Made by a program: the position numbers and the translations under genes
NCBI RefSeq assembly: GCF_003345355.1
Contig: NZ_QQNB01000002.1
Location: 62,001-126,000 of the forward strand
Source of the DNA: Sphingomonas aracearum
GTDB lineage: Bacteria > Pseudomonadota > Alphaproteobacteria > Sphingomonadales > Sphingomonadaceae
Direction: 5' to 3'
Length of the DNA stretch: 64,000 bases
Notes under the pieces: generated by a model
What the model was told of the DNA's origin: nothing
The model's database searches: none
Seen by the model: the letters and a program-made list of their open reading frames with translations, nothing else
Shown here: positions 1-10,731 of the stretch, in pieces
Layout: the number at the start of each line of letters is the position of its first letter
Position numbering within the stretch: the stretch's first letter is position 1

Positions 1-1056
1 GGAGCCGTCGAACAGCGACACATGCGTCTCGCGCGCATTGGCGGGCAGGCTCTCGCGTTCCACCGCGAAGCCGTGGTTCATGCTGGTGATCTCCACGACG
101 CCGTCCGCCAGACGCTTGACCGGGTGGTTGGCGCCGCGATGGCCCTGAAACATCTTGGTCGTGCGCCCGCCCACCGCCAGCGCAAGGAGCTGGTGGCCAA
201 GGCAGATGCCGAACAGCGGCAGCCCGGTGTCGAGCAATGCGCGGATCACCGGCACGGCATATTCGCCAGTCGCGGCGGGATCGCCGGGGCCGTTGGACAG
301 GAAGATGCCCTGGGGTTTGAGCGCCATGATCTGCTCGACCGTGGCGGTCGCCGGCACCACCGACACCTTCGCACCGGCATGAGCGAGATTGCGGAAGATG
401 TTGCGCTTGGAGCCATAGTCGATGGCGACAACATGGGGGCGGTCCGCCGCGTCCTCGTCAGCGCCATAGCCGAATCCCAGCCGCCACACGCCGCCCGCCC
501 AGCCGTAATGCGTTTCCGTCGACACGTCCTTGGCGAGGTCCATGCCTTCGAGCCCCGGCCAGCTGCGCGCCATGTCGAGCAGCAGCGGAATATCGAACTC
601 GCCGCTCGCCGAATGCGCGATCACGCCGTTGGGCGCGCCGCCCTGCCGGATGCGCTTGGTCAGCGCGCGGGTGTCGACTCCCGCCAGCCCGATACGCGCA
701 TGCTTCTTCATCCACTCGTCCAGCCGTTCGGCCGAGCGGAAGTTGGACGGCGCGGTCACGTCCTCGCGCACGATCATGCCCAGCGCGTGGGGGTCGTCCG
801 CCTCCACGTCGTCCGGGTTGGCGCCCACATTGCCGATATGCGGAAAGGTGAAGGTGATGATCTGCCCGGCAAAGGACGGATCCGTCATGATCTCCTGATA
901 GCCGGTCATCGCGGTGTGGAAACATACCTCGCCCACCGCCTCGCCTTCCGCGCCGAAGCCTCGGCCCCACGCCACCTCCCCGTTCGCGAGGACGAGAACG
1001 CCCGTGGCGCCCTCGGGGGCTTTGGCGGGCGCAGCATGAGGGTTGGCGTCGGCCAT
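1..1056 (-). CDS. carA: Carbamoyl-phosphate synthase small subunit (3' end cut by window edge)
   Basis: This is the glutaminase subunit of carbamoyl-phosphate synthase, which releases ammonia from glutamine for the CarB subunit in pyrimidine and arginine synthesis. The ATG at 1056 opens 352 codons that run off the left edge; the family is usually about 380-400 residues, so roughly 40 C-terminal residues are missing. The N-terminal CPSase small-chain domain reads GVLVLANGEVAWGRGFG and EVCFHTAMTGYQEIMTDPS. The class I amidotransferase domain follows with GIFLSNGPGDP, and the nucleophile elbow LFGICLGHQLLALA contains the catalytic Cys. The His-Glu part of the triad lies beyond the edge. The gene is transcribed divergently from yqeY, with a 99 bp gap. 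Family assignment is secure from these motifs. Confidence 0.96.
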   Translation of the reverse strand, partial: MADANPHAAPAKAPEGATGVLVLANGEVAWGRGFGAEGEAVGEVCFHTAMTGYQEIMTDPSFAGQIITFTFPHIGNVGANPDDVEADDPHALGMIVREDVTAPSNFRSAERLDEWMKKHARIGLAGVDTRALTKRIRQGGAPNGVIAHSASGEFDIPLLLDMARSWPGLEGMDLAKDVSTETHYGWAGGVWRLGFGYGADEDAADRPHVVAIDYGSKRNIFRNLAHAGAKVSVVPATATVEQIMALKPQGIFLSNGPGDPAATGEYAVPVIRALLDTGLPLFGICLGHQLLALAVGGRTTKMFQGHRGANHPVKRLADGVVEITSMNHGFAVERESLPANARETHVSLFDGS

Positions 1057-1155
1057 TGCGGGCGGGCACTCCTGGTTGGTGGTCGGCGATGTTCGCTAAG
1101 TGGCGGCGGCTAGACCCCCTCCCCCGATCCGTCAACCGTCGCTACACGGCTCTCC

Positions 1156-1608
1156 ATGATTCGAGACGACATCAAGCAATCCCAGATCGCCGCCATGAAG
1201 GCCGGCGACAAGGAATCCCGCGCCGCGATCGGCCTCATGCAGGCCGCAATCAAGAACCGCGACATCGAGGCGCGCACGCAAGGGCCGGTGGCCGACGACG
1301 ACGCGCTGGTGGTCGAGGTGCTCCAGAAGATGGTGAAGCAGCGCCGCGAATCGATCGCCATGTATCGCCAGGGCGGGCGCGAGGAGCTTGCCGCGGGCGA
1401 AGAGGCGGAGGTCGCGGTGATCGAGCGCTTCCTGCCGCAGCAGATGAGCGAGAACGAGACCCGCGCCGCGATCGAGGCGATCAAGGCGGAGCTGGGCGCG
1501 TCGGGCAGGAAGGACATGGGCCGCGTGATGGCGGAGCTGAAGTCCCGCCACGCGGCGAACCTGGACATGTCGAAGGCGAGCGGGCTGGTGAAGGCGGCGC
1601 TCTCGTAA
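1156..1608 (+). CDS. GatB/YqeY domain-containing protein
   Basis: This 150-residue protein consists of a single YqeY domain, the small helical domain also found at the C-terminus of the GatB amidotransferase subunit. It starts MIRDDIKQSQIAAMKAGDKE and carries the typical stretches LQKMVKQRRESIAMY and ERFLPQQMSENE. The domain is related to tRNA-dependent amidotransferases, but the cellular role of free-standing YqeY is not settled. It lies directly upstream of dnaG on the same strand, separated by a repeat-bearing 236 bp gap; yqeY next to dnaG-rpoD is a common alphaproteobacterial arrangement. No clear Shine-Dalgarno precedes the ATG, but the start matches the family N-terminus. Confidence 0.93.
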   Translation: MIRDDIKQSQIAAMKAGDKESRAAIGLMQAAIKNRDIEARTQGPVADDDALVVEVLQKMVKQRRESIAMYRQGGREELAAGEEAEVAVIERFLPQQMSENETRAAIEAIKAELGASGRKDMGRVMAELKSRHAANLDMSKASGLVKAALS

Positions 1609-1619
1609 GAAGGCAGATT

Positions 1620-1777
1620 GTTCACGCGAAGGCACGAAGGCGCGAAGAGGTCAGCCTGATGATTGGCGCGTCAGCGCCGATCAAGAAGGGTTCACAGCTG
1701 CTGGCGCGGCGAGCAGGGCGGGACCCGATTGTGACCAATCATGCGCCCTTTTCGCGCCTTCGCGCCTTCGCGTGAAC
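1620..1777. repeat. Composite inverted repeat built of GCGAAGGC-type short repeats
   Basis: The left arm at 1620-1646 consists of short tandem units of the type CGCGAAGGC. Its reverse complement recurs at 1751-1777 with one mismatch in 27 bp. The 104 bp between the arms carry a second, weaker inverted match (ATGATTGG near 1656-1663 against CCAATCAT near 1734-1741). The element fills most of the yqeY-dnaG gap. It contains no plausible gene. It could be a dispersed REP/MITE-like element or a large hairpin that limits read-through into dnaG. I see no second copy in this window. Confidence 0.7.
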
Positions 1778-1844
1778 CACCTTTCTTCTTTTCCTCCGAT
1801 TGCCATTTCCGCGCATCCGAGCAATACAAGTTATACTCGCAGGC

Positions 1845-3709
1845 ATGAGTCTCTCGCCCGCCTTTCTGGACGAACTGCGTGCCCGCACGCACCTGTCCGC
1901 GCTGATCGGCAAGACGACCAAGCTGACCAAGGCCGGTCGCGAGTTTCGCGGTTGCTGCCCGTTCCACAACGAAAAGACGCCCAGCTTCTACGTCAACGAC
2001 GAGAAGGGCTTCTATCACTGCTTCGGCTGCTCCGCGCACGGCGACGCCATTCGCTGGATGACCGACCAGCGCGGCCTGCCCTTCATTGATGCCGTCAAGG
2101 AGCTGGCGCAGGCCGCCGGCCTCGCCATGCCGGCACAGGATCGCCACGCGGCCAAAAAGGCCGAGCGCGCCAAGGGCCTGGTCGAGGCGTGCGAGGACGC
2201 CGCCGACTGGTTCGTCCAGCAACTGGGCGGCATTGCCGGCGCGGAGGCGCGCGCCGTGTTCGCCAAGCGCGGCGTCAAGCCGGAGACGGCCAAGGCGTTC
2301 GGCCTGGGCTTCGCGCCGGACAGTCGCGGCAAGCTGCGCGCCGATCTCAAGGAATATGGCGACCAGCTGCTCGTGGAAGCCGGCCTGCTGATCCAGGTCG
2401 ACAACAAGGAGCCCTACGACCGTTTCCGCGGGCGGCTGATGATCCCCATCCGCGACCAACGCGGCCGGACGATCGCCTTTGGCGGCCGGATCATCGGTGA
2501 CGGCGAGCCGAAATACCTCAACTCTCCCGAGACCCCCTTGTTCGACAAGGGGCGCACGCTCTTCAACCTCGACCGCGCGTCCCCTGCGTCGCGCAAGGCG
2601 GGCCGCGTGCTGGTGGTCGAAGGCTATATGGACGTGATCGCGCTCGCCCAGGCCGGCTTCGGCGAGGCGGTCGCGCCGCTCGGCACCGCGCTCACCGAGG
2701 CGCAGCTCGAACGGCTGTGGCGCCTGTCCGACGTGCCGATCCTCTGCTTCGACGGCGATGCGGCCGGCCAGAAGGCAGCGATCCGCGCCGCCCACCGCGC
2801 TTTGCCGCTGCTGCAGCCGGGCAAGAGCCTGTCGTTCGTGACGTTGCCGGACGGCCAAGACCCGGACGACCTCGTCCGCGGCAAGGGCGCTGGCGCGTTC
2901 GAGGCGCTCCTCGCCCAGGCGCAGCCATTGGTCGACCGACTTTGGGCGCACGAGCACGCCGCAGAACCGCTTGCCACACCCGAGCAGCGTGCCGGTTTTC
3001 GCCAGCGCATGCAGGAACTCGCGCAGACGATCGCGCATCCGGGTGTTCAGGCGGAATACAAGGCGGACTTTCGCGCTCGCTTCGACGCGCTGCGCGAGGC
3101 CGCGCGCCCGGCGCGCCGCGAGTGGACGCCGCGTGCACCCGGCACCAGGTGGAAGCCGCCGCTCGCCCCCGCGACCGAGCAGGCGCTGGCGGTGAAGGCC
3201 GCGGGTATCGATCGCGTGCTCGCCAAGGCGGTGCTCGCCGGGCTCATCCGCCATCCCGCCGAGATCGCCCGCCACATGGAGGTGTTGGGCTCCCTGAAGC
3301 TCGCGGATGGTGCGCTGGGACGCCTGTTCGAGGCTGTTGTCGATCTCGCGGTGGAGGACAGGGCGCTTGATACCGAGCGCCTGGTTACCATATTGGCGAA
3401 ATCCGGCTTCGACCAGATCGCGGGTGATCTCTTGCGCGCCGACCAGCTTCGTTGTTCTTTCACCGAGAGGGATGCCGATCCAGCCATGGCTCGGGCCGAT
3501 CTCGATGAAGCGATCGCGATTCTGGTCGCGGGGCCGGAGGTGAACGCGGCTCTGGCCGAGGCGACGGCGGCGATGCAGGCCCATTACTCGGACGAGGCGT
3601 TCGAGCGGCAGGTATCGCTGGTGCGGGAAAAACAGGCGCTCGAAGCGCGGCTTGCAAATCTCGTGCAGGCAAACGAAGACGCAAGAGCATTCAAGGCCGA
3701 GGGCAATTG

Positions 3710-3710
<1 letters not shown>
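1845..3710 (+). CDS. dnaG: DNA primase DnaG
   Basis: This is the primase that makes RNA primers for replication. It has 621 residues from the ATG at 1845; upstream in-frame codons are not family-like. The N-terminal CHC2 zinc-binding domain has Cys38, His41, Cys59 and Cys62 in [13 protein letters not shown] and GFYHCFGC. The central Toprim catalytic core shows [15 protein letters not shown] near residue 256 and [12 protein letters not shown] near residue 300, which supply the acidic metal-binding residues. The C-terminal part should bind DnaB helicase. The stop codon overlaps the rpoD start by one base (TGATG), so the two are translationally coupled, an alphaproteobacterial version of the macromolecular-synthesis operon with yqeY in the place of rpsU. 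Confidence 0.97.
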
Positions 3711-5740
<2,030 letters not shown>

Positions 5741-5748
5741 GCGGCAAG

Positions 5749-5785
5749 CGGCCCCGGCGAGGAGGACCAGTCTTCGCCGGGGCCG
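5749..5785 (+). terminator. Hairpin terminator candidate after rpoD
   Basis: A perfect 12 bp GC-rich stem (CGGCCCCGGCGA pairing with TCGCCGGGGCCG) with a 13-base loop starts 9 bases after the rpoD stop. There is no T-run after it, so it would be a weak or non-canonical intrinsic terminator. Confidence 0.6.
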
Positions 5786-6129
5786 CCCCCATGCGCACCG
5801 CGGACAGGCGGGGGAGAAGCGGCGCGCTCCTTCGATCGGAGGAAAAGGGCGCGGGACCGGCGCCTCTTCCGCAACCGAAGCAGGAGACCGGCAGCATCGC
5901 TGCGGCCTCACCCTCTTTTGCCCGCCCGAGCTTGCGACGGCGACAATGCCGCGCGCGCGCTTATTCCGTGAATTGCGGAACAGACGGGGCGGTGTGGGAC
6001 CAACTTTGGTCGAACAGATCGTCTGTTTCGATCCATTCCGGCGCGAAATGGCCGGTTTCTTCGTGAATAGCGGGACCGATCGGGCAGTATCACGTTGCCC
6101 GACTGCGGGTTAGCTTGTTGTTTTGGCGC
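5786..6129. other. Gene-free stretch between rpoD and the Phd/PAS gene
   Basis: About 340 bp without a convincing gene; short open frames on both strands have no recognisable family features. It holds a small palindrome at 6013-6027 and a weak GGGCA/TGCCC hairpin near 6088-6106. It presumably contains the promoter of the downstream gene, although I could not pick out a convincing -35/-10 pair. Confidence 0.5.
6013..6027. promoter_or_regulatory. Palindrome AACAGA-TCG-TCTGTT, possible operator
   Basis: Perfect 6-base arms are separated by TCG, about 100 bp upstream of the Phd-like/PAS gene. Its size suits a dimeric DNA-binding protein, and the neighbouring protein has a Phd-like N-terminus, so autoregulation is conceivable. 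A 15-base palindrome in a 340 bp gap can also occur by chance. Confidence 0.3.
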
Positions 6130-7035
6130 ATGAACGCCCCCACTCGCATCGCCCGCCTGGAGCCTGGTCGCGACCAGGTCGTCACCTCCTCCGATCTCGT
6201 ACGTCATTTCGGCATCTGGCAGGATCGGGCGGCCCGCTCGCCCGTCTATGTGCTGCAGCGCGGTCGCCCGCGATTCGTGTTGACGACCATTGATGTGATG
6301 GAGGCGCTATGTGCGCCGTCAGGCGAAGAGGCGGGGACCTCGGCCGATATCGATGGAACGCTGGTCGATGGGGTCAGCGATCTGGTGGTGGTCGCCGATG
6401 GCTCCCTGCGCGTCAGCTTCGCCAACCAGGCGGCGCGGGCCTATTTCGGCGAGGCAGCGGCGGTGGGCGCCAACGTGGCCGGCCTCAGTTCGAGCAGCGC
6501 CGGCACGATCCTGGCGGAGGCCGTGCGCCGCGTGGCCGGCACCGGCGTCGCCGAAAGTCTGGAACTTCCTTCGCCGACTTATCCCTGCCGGACGCTGATG
6601 GTGGCGATCGCGCCCCATGGCGGCGGCGTGACCCTCACCGCGCGCGATGCGACGCTGGCCGCCGATCTCGCGGAGGCGCGCGCCGTTGACGATGCCCGGC
6701 GTCAGGCGCTGGAGGCGATGCGCGACATGGCCGTCGCCCGGATCAACCTGCGCGGCTATCTGGAAGCGCCGGACTCCTTGCTGGAGGCTCTTACGGGCCT
6801 GTCGGGCGAAGCGCTTGCCAGCGTCCGCTTCGTCAGCCTCCTCGACATCTCCGCCCGGGCCTTGACGGGCGATGCCATCGAAGCGGTGATCGCCAGCGGC
6901 GAGCCGCAGGTGGTCAATGCCAGGCTGCTCGTCAACCGCAGCGCACCGGTGCCCGTGCGGATCGGCCTGGCGGCCTTGCGCCTGAACGGTGCCGTCCGCG
7001 GCGTCACCGCCCTGATCGCGCGCGCATCGGCCTGA
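6130..7035 (+). CDS. Phd-like N-terminus plus PAS domain(s): putative regulator, function unknown
   Basis: A 301-residue protein starting at ATG 6130; an upstream in-frame ATG at 6115 is an alternative. Residues 13-60 (VVTSSDLVRHFGIWQDRA, then SPVYVLQRGRPRFVLTTID) resemble the Phd/YefM antitoxin fold that binds DNA: a helix, then 'P-V-x-V-x-x-x-G-x-P' and a strand. Residues about 81-175 resemble a PAS domain (DLVVVADGSLRVSFANQAARAYF). A helical linker leads to a second, weaker PAS-like or sensory region at about 195-300. There is no kinase, GGDEF or helix-turn-helix output domain. I infer a sensor protein that may act through its Phd-like segment or through partners. The domain reading is by eye and the function is unknown. 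Confidence 0.6.
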   Translation: MNAPTRIARLEPGRDQVVTSSDLVRHFGIWQDRAARSPVYVLQRGRPRFVLTTIDVMEALCAPSGEEAGTSADIDGTLVDGVSDLVVVADGSLRVSFANQAARAYFGEAAAVGANVAGLSSSSAGTILAEAVRRVAGTGVAESLELPSPTYPCRTLMVAIAPHGGGVTLTARDATLAADLAEARAVDDARRQALEAMRDMAVARINLRGYLEAPDSLLEALTGLSGEALASVRFVSLLDISARALTGDAIEAVIASGEPQVVNARLLVNRSAPVPVRIGLAALRLNGAVRGVTALIARASA

Positions 7036-7211
7036 TCGCGGCCCGATAGCTTGCCGCCCGCTGCCCGAAAGGCGGGGTACGCAGCCCCGGATGCTAAACG
7101 GCGCATAAACCGCATCTTTACGTGCTTCGGTATAACGGTGTCCGGCAGTTCAAGGGCTGCGCCGCTTCGTTGTTGGAAGTGGCGATGTCAGCGTGCCGGT
7201 TCGGGGGTCAA

Positions 7212-7871
7212 GTGAACGCAGCAACCAACAATGTCGCGATCCGGCCCGAGGCAAGTGTCGCTGCGCTCGTCGCGACCGATGGCAGCGCGTCGCGGGCGAT
7301 GGTGTGGCAGCTGACCGAGCGCGGTGCGGCGCAACGTGACCTGGCGGACGCCGTTCATGCGTTCTGCTCGCTGCACGGCCGCTTGCCCGGCATGATCGAA
7401 TATGCGGCGGCCCGGAACACCCTGGCACCGGCAACCGCATGGCTGACGACGGCGGAGCGCGGCATCGGCACCGAGCGTGCCTATCTCGCCCGCCTCACCT
7501 CCGCTGCCGGGCCGCTGCCCTCCACGCCCGGCCAGGCCGAAACGGAGGCGGCGATCGCCGGGCAGCGCCATGCCCTGGACATGCTGGCCCAGTCCGATCG
7601 CGCCGGCTGCGCGCTGGGCGCAGCGGCGGCACTCATCCTCGATTGGCGTACCTTGCGCGCGGTCCTGGATGCAGCGGCGTCTCGGTTCGGCGTGGAGTCG
7701 ATCGCCAGCGAGCTGCCCGAGCCCGACACCACCACCGCAATGCTTGCCGCCGCCACCACCTCGGCAGGCCTGGGCCGCGCCATCGGCTTCGGCGCGCAGC
7801 AGCTGCTCGCCCAGCATCGCGGCTTGTGGGAGTTGCTGGAAGCGCGTTCCTCGGCGCGGCGGGATACCTGA
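7212..7871 (+). CDS. Uncharacterised sphingomonad-type protein
   Basis: I do not recognise a defined function. From the GTG at 7212 (VNAATNNVAIRPEASV) the product has 219 residues; in-frame ATG codons at 7185 and 7122 would give longer forms. It is Ala/Leu-rich and predominantly helical, with no signal peptide, no membrane segment and no obvious catalytic motif. It contains the short segment FCSLHGRLPGMIEYAAAR and a C-terminal part with FGVESIASELPEPDT. It lies on the same strand between the PAS protein and moxR, 84 bp before the latter. Its codon usage matches its neighbours, which suggests a real, probably lineage-restricted gene. Confidence 0.6.
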   Translation: MNAATNNVAIRPEASVAALVATDGSASRAMVWQLTERGAAQRDLADAVHAFCSLHGRLPGMIEYAAARNTLAPATAWLTTAERGIGTERAYLARLTSAAGPLPSTPGQAETEAAIAGQRHALDMLAQSDRAGCALGAAAALILDWRTLRAVLDAAASRFGVESIASELPEPDTTTAMLAAATTSAGLGRAIGFGAQQLLAQHRGLWELLEARSSARRDT

Positions 7872-7955
7872 CACGCAGCGCCCCGCTGCCCGCTTGCGCG
7901 CCGTCGCGAAATCCCGCACGTCCATGCCCGAAGATCGAACGGGACAGGACGAACC

Positions 7956-8810
7956 ATGCAGCGCTTCGAGGGAACCCAGAGCTATGTCGCGACCGACGAC
8001 CTGAAGGTCGCGGTGAATGCGGCGGTGCAGCTGCGCCGGCCGCTGCTGGTGAAAGGCGAGCCGGGGACGGGCAAGACAGTGCTCGCCTATGAGATCGCCA
8101 AGGCAGTCGGCGCGCCGCTCATCGAGTGGAACGTGAAGTCCACCACCAAGGCGCACCAGGGCCTGTACGAATATGACGCGGTCGCCCGCTTGCGCGATGG
8201 GCAGCTGGGCGATCCGCGGGTTCACGACATCGGCAACTACATCCGCCGCGGCAAGCTGTGGGACGCCTTCACCGCGCCGCAGACCTCCGTGCTGCTGATC
8301 GACGAGATCGACAAGGCGGATATCGAGTTCCCCAACGACCTGCTGCAGGAACTCGATCGCATGGAGTTCCACGTCTATGAGACGGGGGAGACGGTGCGTG
8401 CCGCCGAACGCCCGATCGTGGTCATCACGTCGAACAATGAAAAGGAGCTGCCCGACGCCTTTTTGCGTCGCTGCTTCTTTCACTACATCAAGTTCCCCGA
8501 TCGCGAGACGATGCAGGCGATCATCGATGTCCACTTCCCGGGCATCCAGAAGCTGCTCGTCGGCCGGGCGATGGACATCTTCTACGACGTGCGCGAGGTG
8601 CCCGGCCTCAAGAAGAAGCCGTCCACCAGCGAGCTTCTCGACTGGCTGAAGCTGCTGCTCCACGAGGACATGCCGCTGGAGGTGCTGCAGAACCGCGATC
8701 CGACAAAGGCGATCCCTCCCCTCCATGGCGCGCTCCTGAAGAACGAGCAGGACGTCATGCTGTTCGAGCGGCTGGCGTTCATGGCGCGGCGACAGGGCGG
8801 CAAGGCGTAG
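7956..8810 (+). CDS. MoxR-family AAA+ ATPase
   Basis: A 284-residue MoxR-type AAA+ ATPase. Members are chaperone-like ATPases that usually work with a von Willebrand factor A (VWA) protein to assemble or activate a target. Walker A is GEPGTGKT at residues 34-41 and Walker B is LLIDEIDKAD near residues 111-120. Sensor 1 lies in VVITSNNEKELPDAFLRRC, which also supplies the arginine finger. The downstream partner is the VWA/CoxE-like gene at 9532, with a CHAP amidase gene between them. The specific target is not evident from the sequence. Confidence 0.93.
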   Translation: MQRFEGTQSYVATDDLKVAVNAAVQLRRPLLVKGEPGTGKTVLAYEIAKAVGAPLIEWNVKSTTKAHQGLYEYDAVARLRDGQLGDPRVHDIGNYIRRGKLWDAFTAPQTSVLLIDEIDKADIEFPNDLLQELDRMEFHVYETGETVRAAERPIVVITSNNEKELPDAFLRRCFFHYIKFPDRETMQAIIDVHFPGIQKLLVGRAMDIFYDVREVPGLKKKPSTSELLDWLKLLLHEDMPLEVLQNRDPTKAIPPLHGALLKNEQDVMLFERLAFMARRQGGKA

Positions 8811-8902
8811 GCCTCGCTACCCCCGCGGGGTAGCCGCCGGGTAATCGGGCGTTAACCACAAGCTCCAACATTTCGCCAACCCCCGCGTGCTAGCGCGGCG
8901 AC

Positions 8903-9481
8903 ATGCGGGGTGTTGTTCGCAAAGGCTTTTTCGCCGTCCTCGGTGCGGCGCTATGCGGTGGGGCGCTGGCCCTGCCCGCGCAGGCTCGGCTGCTGGATTA
9001 TGTCGGCGAATGCGTGCCGTTCGCTCGCGCCGCCTCCGGCATCCAGATTTTCGGCAATGCCTGGACCTGGTGGGATCAGGCCGAGGGACGCTATCAGCGC
9101 GGTTCCAGGCCGAAACAGGGCGCGGTGATCGTGTTCGCCCGGTCCGACCGGCTCCGGCTCGGCCATGTCGCCGTGGTCAGCCGGGTCGTCACCCAGCGCG
9201 TGCTGATGCTCACCCACGCCAACTGGTCCCGACAGAATGGCGAGCGGGGCCATGCGGAGCAGGACGTGACGCTCACCGATGTCAGCCGCGACAACGACTG
9301 GAGCATGGTCAAGGTCTGGTACAAGGACATGGACGGCCTCGGCAGCTCGACCTACCCCGTCTACGGCTTCGTCTACGGCACGCCGGTGAAAGGCGCGAGC
9401 GTTCCCCGCGCGCGGCCGGCGACCGAGCTGACCGGGACCGATCCGGACTATGTGGCGGCGATCATCGACGCCTACGAGTAA
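8903..9481 (+). CDS. Secreted CHAP-domain amidase/peptidase
   Basis: A 192-residue exported protein with a signal peptide ending about residue 28 (ALALPAQA). The CHAP (cysteine, histidine-dependent amidohydrolase/peptidase) fold follows: the catalytic Cys37 in GECVPFAR and His88 in RLGHVAVVS lie in typical context, with WTWWDQA between them. CHAP enzymes cut peptidoglycan amide bonds or peptides, so a role in cell-wall turnover in the periplasm is likely. It sits between moxR and the VWA gene, all on the same strand. The 92 bp gap after moxR allows a separate promoter. Family call is firm; substrate is inferred. Confidence 0.85.
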   Translation: MRGVVRKGFFAVLGAALCGGALALPAQARLLDYVGECVPFARAASGIQIFGNAWTWWDQAEGRYQRGSRPKQGAVIVFARSDRLRLGHVAVVSRVVTQRVLMLTHANWSRQNGERGHAEQDVTLTDVSRDNDWSMVKVWYKDMDGLGSSTYPVYGFVYGTPVKGASVPRARPATELTGTDPDYVAAIIDAYE

Positions 9482-9531
9482 GCTGCGCGCCGGCGATTGC
9501 CACGCCCCGGCAAGCTCGCCATGATTGGCCG

Positions 9532-10710
9532 ATGTTCCTCAGCTTCCTGGATGAGCTCCGCGCCGCCGGCATTCCCGCCAGCCTGAAGGAGCACCTTACC
9601 CTGCTGGAAGCGCTCGACCGGCAGGTGATCGAGCGCTCGCCGGACGCCTTCTATTATCTCGCCCGCGCCACCTTCGTGAAGGACGAGGGCCTGCTGGACC
9701 GCTTCGATCAGGTCTTCGCCAAGGTCTTCCGCGGTGTGGCCGGTGGGTACGGCACGCAGAATGCCGACATCCCCGACGAATGGCTCAGGGCCGTGGCGGA
9801 AAAGTATCTTACCCCGGAGGAGATGGCGCAGATCAAGTCGCTGGGCTCGTGGGACGAGATCATGGACACGCTGCGCAAGCGGCTGGAGCAACAGGAGGGG
9901 CGGCACCAGGGCGGCAACAAGTGGATCGGCACCGGCGGCACCAGTCCGTACGGCAATTCCGGCTATAATCCCGAAGGGGTGCGGATCGGCGGGGAGAGCC
10001 GCCAGAAGCGCGCGCTGAAGGTGTGGGATCAGCGCGAGTTCCGCAATCTGGACAACACGCGCGAGCTCGGCACCCGCAACATCAAGGTCGCGCTCCGCCG
10101 GCTGCGCCGCTTCGCGCGCGAGGGCGCCGCGGACGAACTGGATCTGGACGGCACGATCGCGGGCACCGCGCGTCAGGGTTATCTCGACATCGTGATGCGC
10201 CCCGAACGGAGAAACGCCGTCAAGCTGCTGCTTTTCCTCGACGTGGGCGGCTCGATGGATCCGTTCGTGAAGCTCTGCGAGGAGCTGTTCTCCGCTGCGA
10301 CATCGGAGTTCAAGAACCTGGAGTTCTTCTACTTCCACAACTGCCCGTATGAGGGCGTGTGGAAGGACAATCGCCGCCGCTTTCAGGAGCGGACGCCGAC
10401 ATGGGACGTGCTCCATAAATTCGGTCACGACTACAAGCTCGTGTTCGTCGGCGATGCTTCCATGAGCCCGTACGAGATCAGCCATCCGGGCGGATCGGTG
10501 GAGCATTTCAACAAGGAAGCGGGCGCGGTGTGGCTACAACGCCTGACGAACACCTACCCGGCGGCGGCGTGGCTCAACCCGATCCCGCAGGCGCAATGGA
10601 CCTATTCGCAGTCGATCAGGATGGTCGCGGACCTGCTGAACGACCGCATGTTCCCGTTGACCCTGGAGGGTTTGGACGAGGCGATGCGGGAACTCACGCG
10701 CAAGCGGTAG
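9532..10710 (+). CDS. VWA-containing CoxE-like protein, MoxR partner
   Basis: A 392-residue protein of the VWA/CoxE-like family. The N-terminal half (MFLSFLDELRAAGIPASLKEHLTLL) is the helical region typical of these proteins. The C-terminal VWA domain starts near residue 230, with a modified MIDAS motif, LFLDVGGSMDPF, in which the second position of DxSxS is Gly, as I recall for this subfamily. FVGDASMSPYEI supplies a further metal-site segment. Such proteins pair with MoxR ATPases, and a MoxR gene lies 0.7 kb upstream on the same strand. It is probably cytoplasmic. The biological target is unknown. Confidence 0.88.
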   Translation: MFLSFLDELRAAGIPASLKEHLTLLEALDRQVIERSPDAFYYLARATFVKDEGLLDRFDQVFAKVFRGVAGGYGTQNADIPDEWLRAVAEKYLTPEEMAQIKSLGSWDEIMDTLRKRLEQQEGRHQGGNKWIGTGGTSPYGNSGYNPEGVRIGGESRQKRALKVWDQREFRNLDNTRELGTRNIKVALRRLRRFAREGAADELDLDGTIAGTARQGYLDIVMRPERRNAVKLLLFLDVGGSMDPFVKLCEELFSAATSEFKNLEFFYFHNCPYEGVWKDNRRRFQERTPTWDVLHKFGHDYKLVFVGDASMSPYEISHPGGSVEHFNKEAGAVWLQRLTNTYPAAAWLNPIPQAQWTYSQSIRMVADLLNDRMFPLTLEGLDEAMRELTRKR

Positions 10711-10731
10711 CTTCAACCGCGACGCCCGAGA

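Noticed and set aside
8887..10710. A single 607-residue frame joining the CHAP region to the VWA protein
   Set aside because: The first part is an off-frame reading of the CHAP gene; the VWA gene has its own ATG at 9532.
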